From Dehalococcoidia bacterium (lineage in GTDB: Bacteria; Chloroflexota; Dehalococcoidia; Dehalococcoidales; DAOWLH01), in NCBI GenBank assembly GCA_030643515.1, contig DAOWLH010000017.1, forward strand, positions 1 through 7,358: 7,358 bases of DNA, in the 5' to 3' direction. The position numbers and the translations under genes are program-made. This document shows, in pieces, positions 1 through 5,233 of the stretch (position 1 is the first letter of the stretch; each line of letters starts with the position of its first letter). The notes beneath the pieces are model-generated. The model was given only the letters and a program-made list of their open reading frames with translations, ran no database searches and had not been told where the DNA came from.

Positions 1-1
1 C

Positions 2-1186
2 CACGCTCGCAATGCAGCCATAAAGCTGGCCGAGCTTGCCGGGGCCACTGCTGTCCTGGGCAGCGCCACCCCCGATGTAGAGAGCTACTACCGGGCCAAG
101 CAGGGAGACTTCCAGTTGCTTGAGCTTCCCCAGCGTGTCACTCCCCAACATGGTTCGGCCCTTCCCCAGGTCGAGCTGGTCGATTTAAGAGAGGAACTCA
201 AGGCAGGTAATAAAAGTATCTTCAGTCGCTCCCTGAAGCGGGCCATCGACAAGGCGATCGCCAACCGGGAGCAGGTAATCCTGTTCTTCAACCGCCGCGG
301 TGGCGCCACCTTCATTCAGTGCCGAAATTGCGGTTCCGTTTTCCGCTGCAAGCGCTGTCAGGTAGCTCTCGGCTACCACCCGGTGGAAGACACCCTGATC
401 TGCCACCAGTGCAATTACCGGGTGGCGGTACCCAGGGTCTGCCCCCGGTGCTCCAGCTACCGCATCAAATTCCTAGGCCTGGGTACTCAGAAACTGGAGC
501 TAGAGGCCGGGCTTACCTTCCCTCGGGCCAGACTGCTGCGCTGGGATAGCGACGCCACCCGAAGAAAAGACTCCCACCAGGAAATACTGGATAGGTTCCG
601 GCGCGGCGACACCGATATCCTGATTGGCACCCAGATGGTGGCCAAGGGGTTAGACCTTCCCCAGGTAACGCTGGTCGGGGTAATAAGCGCCGATACCGGC
701 CTTAACCTGCCCGACTTTCGGGCCGGAGAAAGAACGTTCCAGCTCCTTTCCCAGGTAACCGGCCGGGCCGGTCGGGGGCCGCGAGGTGGTCGCGCCATCA
801 TTCAAACATACTCACCCAAGCACTACGCCATTCAGGCAGCGGTAAAGCACGACTACTCCGCCTTCTACAAACAGGAAATCAGCTACCGCCGCCAGCTTGC
901 CAATCCGCCCTTCTCCCGGCTGGTCCGCCTGACGTACAGCCATACCAACGACGCCCTCTGCCAAAGGGAAGCAGAAAGAATGAAGCAATTGCTTATCTCG
1001 GAGATTAACGCCGCCGGAACCCACGACGTCAGCCTGATTGGCCCGGCACCGGCCTTCATCCACCGCCTACGGGGCCGGTTCCGCTGGCAACTGGTGCTGC
1101 GTGGCTCAGCACCGAATCCCCTGCTATTCCAAATAGCCATCCCCCAGGGCTGGGCAGTGGATGTCGACCCAATTGGGCTTGACTAA
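2..1186 (+). CDS. priA: Primosomal replication-restart helicase PriA, C-terminal part (5' end outside window)
   Basis: PriA is a superfamily 2 3'-to-5' DNA helicase that recognises stalled forks and reloads the replicative helicase. The reading frame is open to the left edge (394 residues visible), so the start and the Walker A/B half lie outside the window. Visible, counted from the first codon at base 2: helicase motif III GSATP (20-24); eight zinc-binding cysteines in four CxxC pairs (107/110, 116/119, 134/137, 147/150), the two-zinc arrangement typical of PriA; then the motif V region (ILIGTQMVAKG) and motif VI (QVTGRAGRG), followed by the C-terminal domain. A TTG at 116 could be read as a start, but PriA homology clearly continues upstream of it. 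Variants: the stretch after MVAKG reads LDLP where HHFP or HDFP is common, and motif VI has QVTGRAGR rather than QVAGRAGR. The TAA stop overlaps the stop of the convergent small gene by 4 bp. Identification is very secure. Confidence 0.97.
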   Translation, partial: HARNAAIKLAELAGATAVLGSATPDVESYYRAKQGDFQLLELPQRVTPQHGSALPQVELVDLREELKAGNKSIFSRSLKRAIDKAIANREQVILFFNRRGGATFIQCRNCGSVFRCKRCQVALGYHPVEDTLICHQCNYRVAVPRVCPRCSSYRIKFLGLGTQKLELEAGLTFPRARLLRWDSDATRRKDSHQEILDRFRRGDTDILIGTQMVAKGLDLPQVTLVGVISADTGLNLPDFRAGERTFQLLSQVTGRAGRGPRGGRAIIQTYSPKHYAIQAAVKHDYSAFYKQEISYRRQLANPPFSRLVRLTYSHTNDALCQREAERMKQLLISEINAAGTHDVSLIGPAPAFIHRLRGRFRWQLVLRGSAPNPLLFQIAIPQGWAVDVDPIGLD

Positions 1187-1359
1187 GCCCGGCTGATACC
1201 GGTGTTACTTCCCCTGACTGACATCGCCATCTCCCGCATTGCCCTCAGGTCTTCAAGCTGCTTCTGGAGCTGTTGTTTCGGGGGAAGCACCAGGCCGTAG
1301 TTGGTCACTATATCAAGCCGCAGTCGATACTTATGGTCACTTTTGATAGCTACCACCAT
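1183..1359 (-). CDS. Hypothetical 58-residue protein, second gene of the minus-strand HTH unit
   Basis: I do not recognise this family. The product has a basic N-terminal part (residues 1-18, with K, H and R) and a hydrophobic/proline stretch (GLVLPP). A long polar helix follows, with Leu and Met at roughly heptad spacing (about residues 28-48), and a short Ser/Gly-rich tail. It has no signal peptide, membrane segment or cysteine. The helix could mediate dimerisation or contact with a partner, which is inference. The ATG at 1359 is preferred: the sequence GAGGTGA just upstream is a good Shine-Dalgarno match that also contains the TGA stop of the HTH gene, so the two genes are probably translationally coupled. 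A GTG at 1365 is in frame but has no well-spaced ribosome site. The TAG stop interlocks with the priA stop. The coupling and plausible start argue for a real gene, but no homology can be shown here. Confidence 0.62.
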   Translation of the reverse strand: MVVAIKSDHKYRLRLDIVTNYGLVLPPKQQLQKQLEDLRAMREMAMSVRGSNTGISRA

Positions 1360-1361
1360 GG

Positions 1362-1595
1362 TCACCTCTTCAGGCCGGAGGTGACCGGCTCTTCAGGCGC
1401 AAAGTAGAAAAGGTCATCGAGCCGGCGCTCCGGGAAGGCCCTGACGGCACCAATGATGAACTTCTGATTAATGCCGCGCTTGCCCTCCCTCACCCGGTAG
1501 ACCTGGCTTACCGATAACCCCATGGCCCGGGCCAGATCAGATAAGTTCTGGTAGCTTAAGCAGCTCAAATCAAAAACTCTCGTCTTAACTATCAT
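1362..1595 (-). CDS. Small Cro/C1-type helix-turn-helix DNA-binding protein (77 aa)
   Basis: This is a likely DNA-binding regulator, essentially a single HTH domain of the Cro/C1 superfamily. Residues 18-25 (LSDLARAM) form the first HTH helix, GLS is the turn, and residues 28-36 (SVSQVYRVR) form the recognition helix. The EGKRGIN segment and a further helix ending AFPERRLDDLF complete the fold. The C-terminus is a short polar tail with no sensor domain. The ATG at 1595 is chosen because AAGGGGG lies 8 nt upstream. The longer in-frame ATG at 1646 falls inside the predicted promoter and would add 17 residues unlike the domain. The gene is divergent from the XRE regulator at 1825 and is followed after 2 nt by the 58-residue gene. 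Its promoter's -35 box overlaps a candidate operator, so it is probably autoregulated or regulated by its divergent neighbour. Its targets are unknown. Confidence 0.82.
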   Translation of the reverse strand: MIVKTRVFDLSCLSYQNLSDLARAMGLSVSQVYRVREGKRGINQKFIIGAVRAFPERRLDDLFYFAPEEPVTSGLKR

Positions 1596-1603
1596 AAGCG
1601 ATG

Positions 1604-1610
1604 CCCCCTT
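1604..1610 (-). promoter_or_regulatory. Ribosome binding site of the 77-aa HTH gene
   Basis: AAGGGGG on the minus strand differs at one position from the AAGGAGG consensus. It sits 8 nt before the ATG at 1595, and this decides the start over the ATG at 1646. Confidence 0.65.
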
Positions 1611-1624
1611 GTGACAATGGGCAT

Positions 1625-1653
1625 ACTTTAGCCTATTATATGACATTTGTCAA
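1625..1653 (-). promoter_or_regulatory. Sigma70-type promoter for the minus-strand HTH unit
   Basis: On the minus strand, TTGACA (1653-1648) is followed after exactly 17 nt by TAAAGT (1630-1625). This predicts a start near 1618 and a leader of about 23 nt that contains the AAGGGGG site. A perfect TATAAT also occurs at 1640-1635 but has only a poor -35 at the right distance, so it is a possible alternative. The -35 box overlaps the candidate operator at 1645-1655. Confidence 0.6.
1641..1652. repeat. 12-bp palindrome TGACA-TT-TGTCA
   Basis: A perfect 5+2+5 inverted repeat covering the -35 box of the minus-strand promoter and overlapping the ATTTGTCAATA site. It is a plausible repressor site, but its use is inference. 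Confidence 0.5.
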
Positions 1654-1655
1654 TA
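1645..1655. promoter_or_regulatory. Candidate operator O1 (ATTTGTCAATA) on the minus-strand promoter
   Basis: First of three related 11-bp sites of the form ATTTG-N-CAA(A/T)(T/A). It overlaps the TTGACA -35 of the minus-strand promoter, so a bound protein should block that promoter. A half-site (ATTTGTC) also occurs at 1687-1693. The assignment rests on repetition and position only. Confidence 0.5.
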
Positions 1656-1743
1656 GTATTTCTTTGATTTTGGAACTTTCTGTCATATTTGTCGACCACG
1701 GGCACCGCAGTATCATAGCAAATTTAACCCTCCACACGCAATC

Positions 1744-1766
1744 TTGACTGTATTGCCTCCAGTCAA
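1744..1766. repeat. 7-bp inverted repeat TTGACTG / CAGTCAA around P1
   Basis: TTGACTG (1744-1750) and CAGTCAA (1760-1766) are perfect reverse complements separated by 9 nt. The left arm is the -35 box of P1 and the right arm ends one base before its -10 box. This position suits a repressor or other regulator, but the role is inferred. Confidence 0.5.
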
Positions 1767-1773
1767 TTATAAT
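1744..1773 (+). promoter_or_regulatory. Distal plus-strand promoter P1 of the XRE regulator
   Basis: TTGACT (1744-1749), an 18-nt spacer and a perfect TATAAT (1768-1773) predict a start near 1780 and a leader of about 45 nt before the ATG at 1825. Candidate operator O2 begins one base after the -10 box and covers the predicted start site. Confidence 0.6.
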
Positions 1774-1784
1774 ATTTGCCAATA
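1774..1784. promoter_or_regulatory. Candidate operator O2 (ATTTGCCAATA)
   Basis: Second copy of the 11-bp site, differing from O1 at one base. It lies between the P1 -10 box and the P2 -35 box. Its centre is 28 bp from that of O3. With O3 it also forms a larger inverted repeat (ATTTGCCAA / TTGGCAAAT). Confidence 0.5.
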
Positions 1785-1789
1785 TACTA

Positions 1790-1818
1790 TTGACTTTCGC
1801 CATTTGGCAAATTATAAT
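1790..1818 (+). promoter_or_regulatory. Proximal plus-strand promoter P2, predicted to give a leaderless mRNA
   Basis: TTGACT (1790-1795), a spacer of exactly 17 nt and a perfect TATAAT (1813-1818). The usual start, 7 nt past the last base of the -10 box, falls on base 1825, the A of the ATG. The -10 lies inside the palindrome AATTATAATT (1810-1819). Candidate operator O3 fills the downstream part of the spacer. Confidence 0.72.
1802..1812. promoter_or_regulatory. Candidate operator O3 (ATTTGGCAAAT)
   Basis: The most symmetrical of the three sites: a perfect 5+1+5 palindrome, ending one base before the P2 -10 box. Occupation here should exclude RNA polymerase from P2. The binding protein is inferred to be one of the two HTH products. 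Confidence 0.55.
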
Positions 1819-1824
1819 TATCCT

Positions 1825-2223
1825 ATGAACAATAGAGAAATCAGCCTCGGGGAAATTATCAGGCAGCAACGCGTTACCATTCCGCTGACATTACAGGAAC
1901 TTGCCCAGAAAACAAGCGTCTCTCCATCGCATCTGGGACGTATGGAGAGAGGCGAACGTTTTCCGTCAGCCCGTATTCTGCGCAAGATCGCCGGGCCTCT
2001 GGGATTTGAGGAAGACGAGCTTTTTACCCTGGCCGGCTATCTTTCTCCCCATCCAAGTACTGTCGCCGAGTCACGGCCCAGCTACAGCAGCGGACGCTTG
2101 GACCCCTATGTCTCCAAGGTATTAGCCAACGAACCAATTGAGGTACAGCACGCCGTCATCGGTATTCTCTCGATACTGAAGAGTCTGTCCAAGAGCATAG
2201 CCAAAGAGACTCCTCAGGGCTAA
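1825..2223 (+). CDS. XRE-family helix-turn-helix transcriptional regulator (132 aa)
   Basis: This is a DNA-binding regulator of the XRE/Cro-C1 family. Residues 8-66 form the HTH domain: LGEIIRQQR starts helix 1, LTLQELAQKTSVS makes helix 2 and the turn, PSHLGRMERGER is the recognition helix with the family's typical ERGER-like end, and PSARILRKIAGPLGFEEDELF closes the fold. A Ser/Pro-rich linker (about 74-90) leads to a helical C-terminus (about 91-127) that may dimerise. There is no peptidase or ligand domain. The ATG at 1825 is chosen because the HTH alignment begins just after it and it coincides with the predicted start of promoter P2. The upstream in-frame TTG at 1744 is the -35 box of P1. 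No Shine-Dalgarno precedes the ATG, consistent with leaderless translation. The gene is divergent from the small HTH unit, with candidate operators over its promoters. The following cca gene has its own promoter, so this gene may be transcribed alone. Confidence 0.9.
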   Translation: MNNREISLGEIIRQQRVTIPLTLQELAQKTSVSPSHLGRMERGERFPSARILRKIAGPLGFEEDELFTLAGYLSPHPSTVAESRPSYSSGRLDPYVSKVLANEPIEVQHAVIGILSILKSLSKSIAKETPQG

Positions 2224-2293
2224 GCCCGGGCCCAACTGCCTGCGGATAGCTGGCCTGTCCTCTTAAAGGGCAATCAGGTGGCCAGGTCTCCGC

Positions 2294-2322
2294 TTGATAA
2301 ATAGGCATATCTGGGGTATAGT
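2294..2322 (+). promoter_or_regulatory. Promoter of the cca-secD-secF-CDF unit
   Basis: TTGATA (2294-2299), a 17-nt spacer and TATAGT (2317-2322) predict a start near 2329 and a leader of about 25 nt before the TTG start at 2354. The in-frame TTG at 2294 is itself the -35 box, which rules it out as the main start. The 70 nt between the previous stop and this promoter contain only GC-rich inverted repeats without a T run. Confidence 0.65.
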
Positions 2323-2344
2323 TTACTTCCAGGCAAGAGCAGTT

Positions 2345-2348
2345 GAGG
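2345..2348 (+). promoter_or_regulatory. Ribosome binding site that fixes the cca TTG start
   Basis: GAGG lies 5 nt before the TTG at 2354. There is no in-frame ATG before the catalytic domain, so this site selects the non-ATG start. Confidence 0.6.
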
Positions 2349-2353
2349 CAGAT

Positions 2354-3883
2354 TTGAAGCTACAGCTTAAGACGGCGACCCGACCACTACTAGCCCGGAT
2401 AAACGATTTTCTCACCAGCCAGAAGGTCCAAGCCTATGTTGTCGGCGGCTTTATCCGTGACCTGCTCCTGGCCCGAGATACGGCTGACATCGACATCGCC
2501 CTGAGGGCAGATGCGTTCGAAGTCGGCCCCCGGATGGCCGCAGCTCTACACGGTAAATTTATTCCCCTGGACAAGGTGAACCGTGTGGGGCGGGTGGTTC
2601 TGAGCAATGAAGAGGCAGGCACCCCCAAGTGGCAGATAGACCTCTCCACCATTGGTGACGGCATTGAAAAAGACCTCAAGCGGCGTGACTTTACCATTGA
2701 TGCCATGGCCATCAACCCGGAGAGGATAATGACCATGCCACGGCTCGACACCGCCGAGCTTATCGACCCCCACCATGGTCTGGAAGACATACAGAAGAGA
2801 ACAATCAGGGTGGTTAGCCAGACCGTCTTTAAGCAGGATGCGGCCCGCTTGCTACGGGCGGTACGCATGGCTGCCGAGCTTGGATTTACCATCAGTGATG
2901 ATACCCAGGAGCTCATCCGGCGCAGCCGCCACCTCATCTCCGGAGTAGCCGGGGAGAGAATAAGGGAAGAACTGCTGAGGCTGCTGGCAGTAGCCGACAG
3001 CGGGCACTTCCTGCTTACCCTGGACAAACTGGGCCTGATGGAAGAGCTTGCCCCGGAACTCGGCCAGACCAGGGGAGTTGAGCAGCTCCGGGAACACCAC
3101 TGGGATGTCTTTCATCACTCCATAAAATCGGTTGACGCCGTTGATTTCCTGCTGCGCCGTGGAAGCTGGCCCTACACCGGCAAGGAAGTCCTGGACTACG
3201 TGCCCTGGTCGCAAGAGCTGGCCGACTACTTCGAGCTCGGGGTCAGCGGCGGCAGCAATCGCCGGCAGCTTATTAAACTGGCTGCCATCCTGCACGACAT
3301 TGCCAAACCGCAGACGAAGGTGGTTACCGACAAGGGGAGGACCCGCTTTCTGGGGCACGCCACACAGGGGGCACCCATCGCCGGCGGAATCCTTGAAAGG
3401 CTGCGCTTCAGCGGCAAGGAAATAAAGCTGGTGACGGATATCATTCGCTATCACCTCCGCCCGGTGCAGATAAGCCAGCATGAGCTACCCACCCGGAGGG
3501 CCGTCTACCGCTACTTCCGCGATACCGGTGACGCCGCCATAGATACCCTCTTCTTCAGCCTGGCTGACCACCTGGCCACCAGAGGCCCGAACCTGGATAT
3601 GGACGACTGGCGGTATCACGCCAGCCTGGTGGGCTATGTCCTGACCCAGCACTCCATGAAAGAGGAGGTGGTGTCACCTGCCAGGTTGATCAGCGGCCAC
3701 GACCTGATACTCCACTTCGGTCTCGGCCCGGGGCCGGAAATCGGACAACTGCTGGAAGCGGTCCGGGAAGCTCAGGCATCGGGAGAAATAGCCACCAAAG
3801 ATGAGGCCCTATCCCATGCCGGCCACCTGCTAAATTTAAGGAAAGGTAAAATTCGCCACGCCCCGCCGGCCCGAAAGAGATAA
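2354..3883 (+). CDS. cca: CCA tRNA nucleotidyltransferase / poly(A) polymerase family protein with HD domain (509 aa)
   Basis: The family adds or repairs the 3'-CCA of tRNAs, using CTP and ATP, in the cytoplasm. Domains: a class II nucleotidyltransferase head with GGFIRD (31-36), the metal-binding DID (45-47), a third carboxylate in WQIDLS (Asp96), and RRDFTIDAMA (110-119). Next come the nucleotide-selecting neck with RLLRAVRMAAELGF and then GERIREEL. A C-terminal HD phosphohydrolase domain follows, with His314-Asp315 in LHDIAK, His335 in GHATQGA and His367 in YHLRP, so its metal ligands look intact. The start is TTG at 2354, placed 25 nt after the predicted transcription start with GAGG in front. 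The TTG at 2294 lies in the promoter. secD follows after 33 nt. CCA addition and plain poly(A) polymerase activity cannot be separated from motifs alone. If another class II enzyme exists in the genome, this one may add only part of the CCA. Confidence 0.9.
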   Translation: MKLQLKTATRPLLARINDFLTSQKVQAYVVGGFIRDLLLARDTADIDIALRADAFEVGPRMAAALHGKFIPLDKVNRVGRVVLSNEEAGTPKWQIDLSTIGDGIEKDLKRRDFTIDAMAINPERIMTMPRLDTAELIDPHHGLEDIQKRTIRVVSQTVFKQDAARLLRAVRMAAELGFTISDDTQELIRRSRHLISGVAGERIREELLRLLAVADSGHFLLTLDKLGLMEELAPELGQTRGVEQLREHHWDVFHHSIKSVDAVDFLLRRGSWPYTGKEVLDYVPWSQELADYFELGVSGGSNRRQLIKLAAILHDIAKPQTKVVTDKGRTRFLGHATQGAPIAGGILERLRFSGKEIKLVTDIIRYHLRPVQISQHELPTRRAVYRYFRDTGDAAIDTLFFSLADHLATRGPNLDMDDWRYHASLVGYVLTQHSMKEEVVSPARLISGHDLILHFGLGPGPEIGQLLEAVREAQASGEIATKDEALSHAGHLLNLRKGKIRHAPPARKR

Positions 3884-3916
3884 GTGACCGGCGGATAGCA
3901 TCAACGACCGTAAGAT

Positions 3917-5233
3917 ATGTTTAGAAAGAACAGGCTGTCCCTAATCTTCATACTGGCAGTCTTTATCCTTGCCCTGCTGGTGGTGGTACCCGTTGACAAG
4001 GGGGTGCTGTTCAGCAGGGATATACTGCTCGGGCTGGACCTCCAGGGGGGCATCCACCTGGTATATAAGGCCGACTTCTCCGGCGTGGAGGCGGGTAAGG
4101 AAGCCGAGATAATTGACGGCGTTGTCGCCGTCATCGCCAACCGGATAAACCCGCTGGGAGTTACCGAGCCGGTTATTGAGAAGCAGGGTAAAGACCGTAT
4201 CGTGGTACAGCTACCCGGCCTGGACCTGAGTGATGCCCAAAAGGAGCGCATCGGCCGGACGGCGCTGCTTGAGTTCCGCGAGCTGGTGGAAGGAGAATGG
4301 ATACCTGCTACCGGCACCATCAACGGGCTGGAGAAGGTGCTCACCTCCAGCTTCTTCAAGGAAAACACTTTCGTTGACATAAGTACCACCGGCAGCCCTC
4401 GGCTGGTATTCGAATGGAACGAAGAAGGCAGCCAGCTTTCAGAGCAGATTACCGGCCGGCTAATTGGCCAATCCCTGGGCATATTTGAAGGTGATAACCC
4501 GCTGCTGGGAGAGGACGGCCTTCCCATCGCGCCTACTGTCCAGGATATAATAATCGATTCGGGCTGGATTACAGGCTTAAGCCTTAACGAGGCAACCGAG
4601 CTATCCAGGCAGCTCAATGCCGGCCGCCTGCCGGTACCCCTGGAAATCATCTATGAGCAAACCGTCTCCCCGGTGCTGGGCGCCGATTTCATAGACCTGA
4701 GCCTCAAGGCCGGGTTAATCGGCATCATACTGATCATGCTGTTCATGATGGCCTACTACCGCCTGCCCGGGCTGGTCGCCTCTTTGTCGCTGGTTTTCTA
4801 CGGTGTTCTGGTATTGGCCATTTTCAAGTTACTATCGGTAACACTGACACTGGCCGGTATCGGCGGCTTCGTCCTATCCATAGGCATGGCGGTGGATGCC
4901 AATGTGCTCATCTTCGAGCGGATGAAAGAAGAGCTGCAAACCGGGCGGACACTGGGAGCAGCCACCAAGGCCGGATTCAACCGCGCCTGGACAGCCATCA
5001 GGGACTCCAACGTGACCACTTTTATAGTCACCGGCATACTCTTCTGGGTGGGGGACAGTGTCGTCGCCGGGGCACCGGTAAAGGGCTTCGCCGTGACCCT
5101 GTTTATCGGTGTTGCCGTCAGCATGTTCACCGCCATCGTGGTTACCCGAACCCTTCTCCGCCTCTTCGTGGGCACCCGCCTGGCACAGCGTACCCATCTG
5201 TTCAGCCCTTATCTGAGGAGGGATGATGCCTGA
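3917..5233 (+). CDS. secD: Protein translocase subunit SecD (438 aa)
   Basis: SecD is an inner-membrane subunit of SecDF, the motor that uses the ion gradient to help complete preprotein export through SecYEG. The N-terminal membrane segment is at about residues 7-25. It is followed by the family signature LGLDLQGGIHLVY (38-50) and a large extracytoplasmic region. The block LPVPLEIIYEQTVSPVLGAD and five further membrane segments in the C-terminal RND-like domain complete the protein. Asp327 in GMAVDANVLIFER matches the conserved membrane Asp of the ion path. At 438 residues it is clearly shorter than E. coli SecD (about 615), as in many non-proteobacterial forms. The ATG at 3917 is fixed by an in-frame TAA six bases upstream. 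There is no good Shine-Dalgarno, and translation may depend on the cca message in front. The usual partner yajC is not next to it. The 3' end overlaps secF. Confidence 0.97.
   Translation: MFRKNRLSLIFILAVFILALLVVVPVDKGVLFSRDILLGLDLQGGIHLVYKADFSGVEAGKEAEIIDGVVAVIANRINPLGVTEPVIEKQGKDRIVVQLPGLDLSDAQKERIGRTALLEFRELVEGEWIPATGTINGLEKVLTSSFFKENTFVDISTTGSPRLVFEWNEEGSQLSEQITGRLIGQSLGIFEGDNPLLGEDGLPIAPTVQDIIIDSGWITGLSLNEATELSRQLNAGRLPVPLEIIYEQTVSPVLGADFIDLSLKAGLIGIILIMLFMMAYYRLPGLVASLSLVFYGVLVLAIFKLLSVTLTLAGIGGFVLSIGMAVDANVLIFERMKEELQTGRTLGAATKAGFNRAWTAIRDSNVTTFIVTGILFWVGDSVVAGAPVKGFAVTLFIGVAVSMFTAIVVTRTLLRLFVGTRLAQRTHLFSPYLRRDDA
5217..5221 (+). promoter_or_regulatory. Ribosome binding site of secF inside the secD 3' end
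   Basis: GGAGG within the run GAGGAGGG lies 4 nt before the ATG at 5226, and only 1 nt before the tandem ATG at 5223. This favours the second ATG. Confidence 0.6.

Larger units (their letters stand above)
1649..1794. repeat. Divergent inverted pair of the 11-mer ATACTATTGAC carrying both -35 regions
   Basis: GTCAATAGTAT at 1649-1659 is the exact reverse complement of ATACTATTGAC at 1784-1794. Each copy contains the first bases of a -35 box: TTGACA for the minus-strand promoter and TTGACT for the proximal plus-strand promoter. The two divergent promoters therefore share the same 11 bases in the same orientation relative to transcription. This suggests a common recognition element or descent from a duplicated promoter. 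Confidence 0.6.

Noticed and set aside
116..118. TTG as the start of a short PriA-like protein
   Set aside because: The frame is open to the left edge and helicase motif III (GSATP) is encoded upstream of it, so the gene is simply cut by the window.
1596..1646. N-terminal extension of the 77-aa HTH protein from ATG at 1646
   Set aside because: It lies in the promoter, and the ATG at 1595 has a well-placed AAGGGGG site and matches the start of the domain.
1744..1824. N-terminal extension of the XRE regulator from TTG at 1744
   Set aside because: That TTG is the -35 box of P1. The extension covers two -10 boxes and three inverted repeats and does not resemble the HTH family.
1636..1869. Minus-strand 77-codon open frame through the intergenic region
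   Set aside because: It runs antisense through the promoters and into the XRE gene, has no ribosome site, and shows no domain.
2224..2293. Possible terminator after the XRE regulator (GCCCGGGC, and CTGGCC/GGCCAG arms at 2250-2285)
   Set aside because: No T run follows either structure and the second has a 24-nt loop, so an intrinsic terminator cannot be supported.
2434..3027. Long minus-strand open frame of 197 codons inside cca
   Set aside because: It lies wholly within a gene with intact catalytic motifs, and its product is Ser/Arg-rich and low in complexity, typical of an antisense shadow in GC-rich coding DNA.
3901..4650. Minus-strand open frame of 249 codons opposite secD
   Set aside because: SecD motifs are clear on the plus strand. 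The antisense product is Ser-rich with no recognisable domain and no sensible ribosome site.
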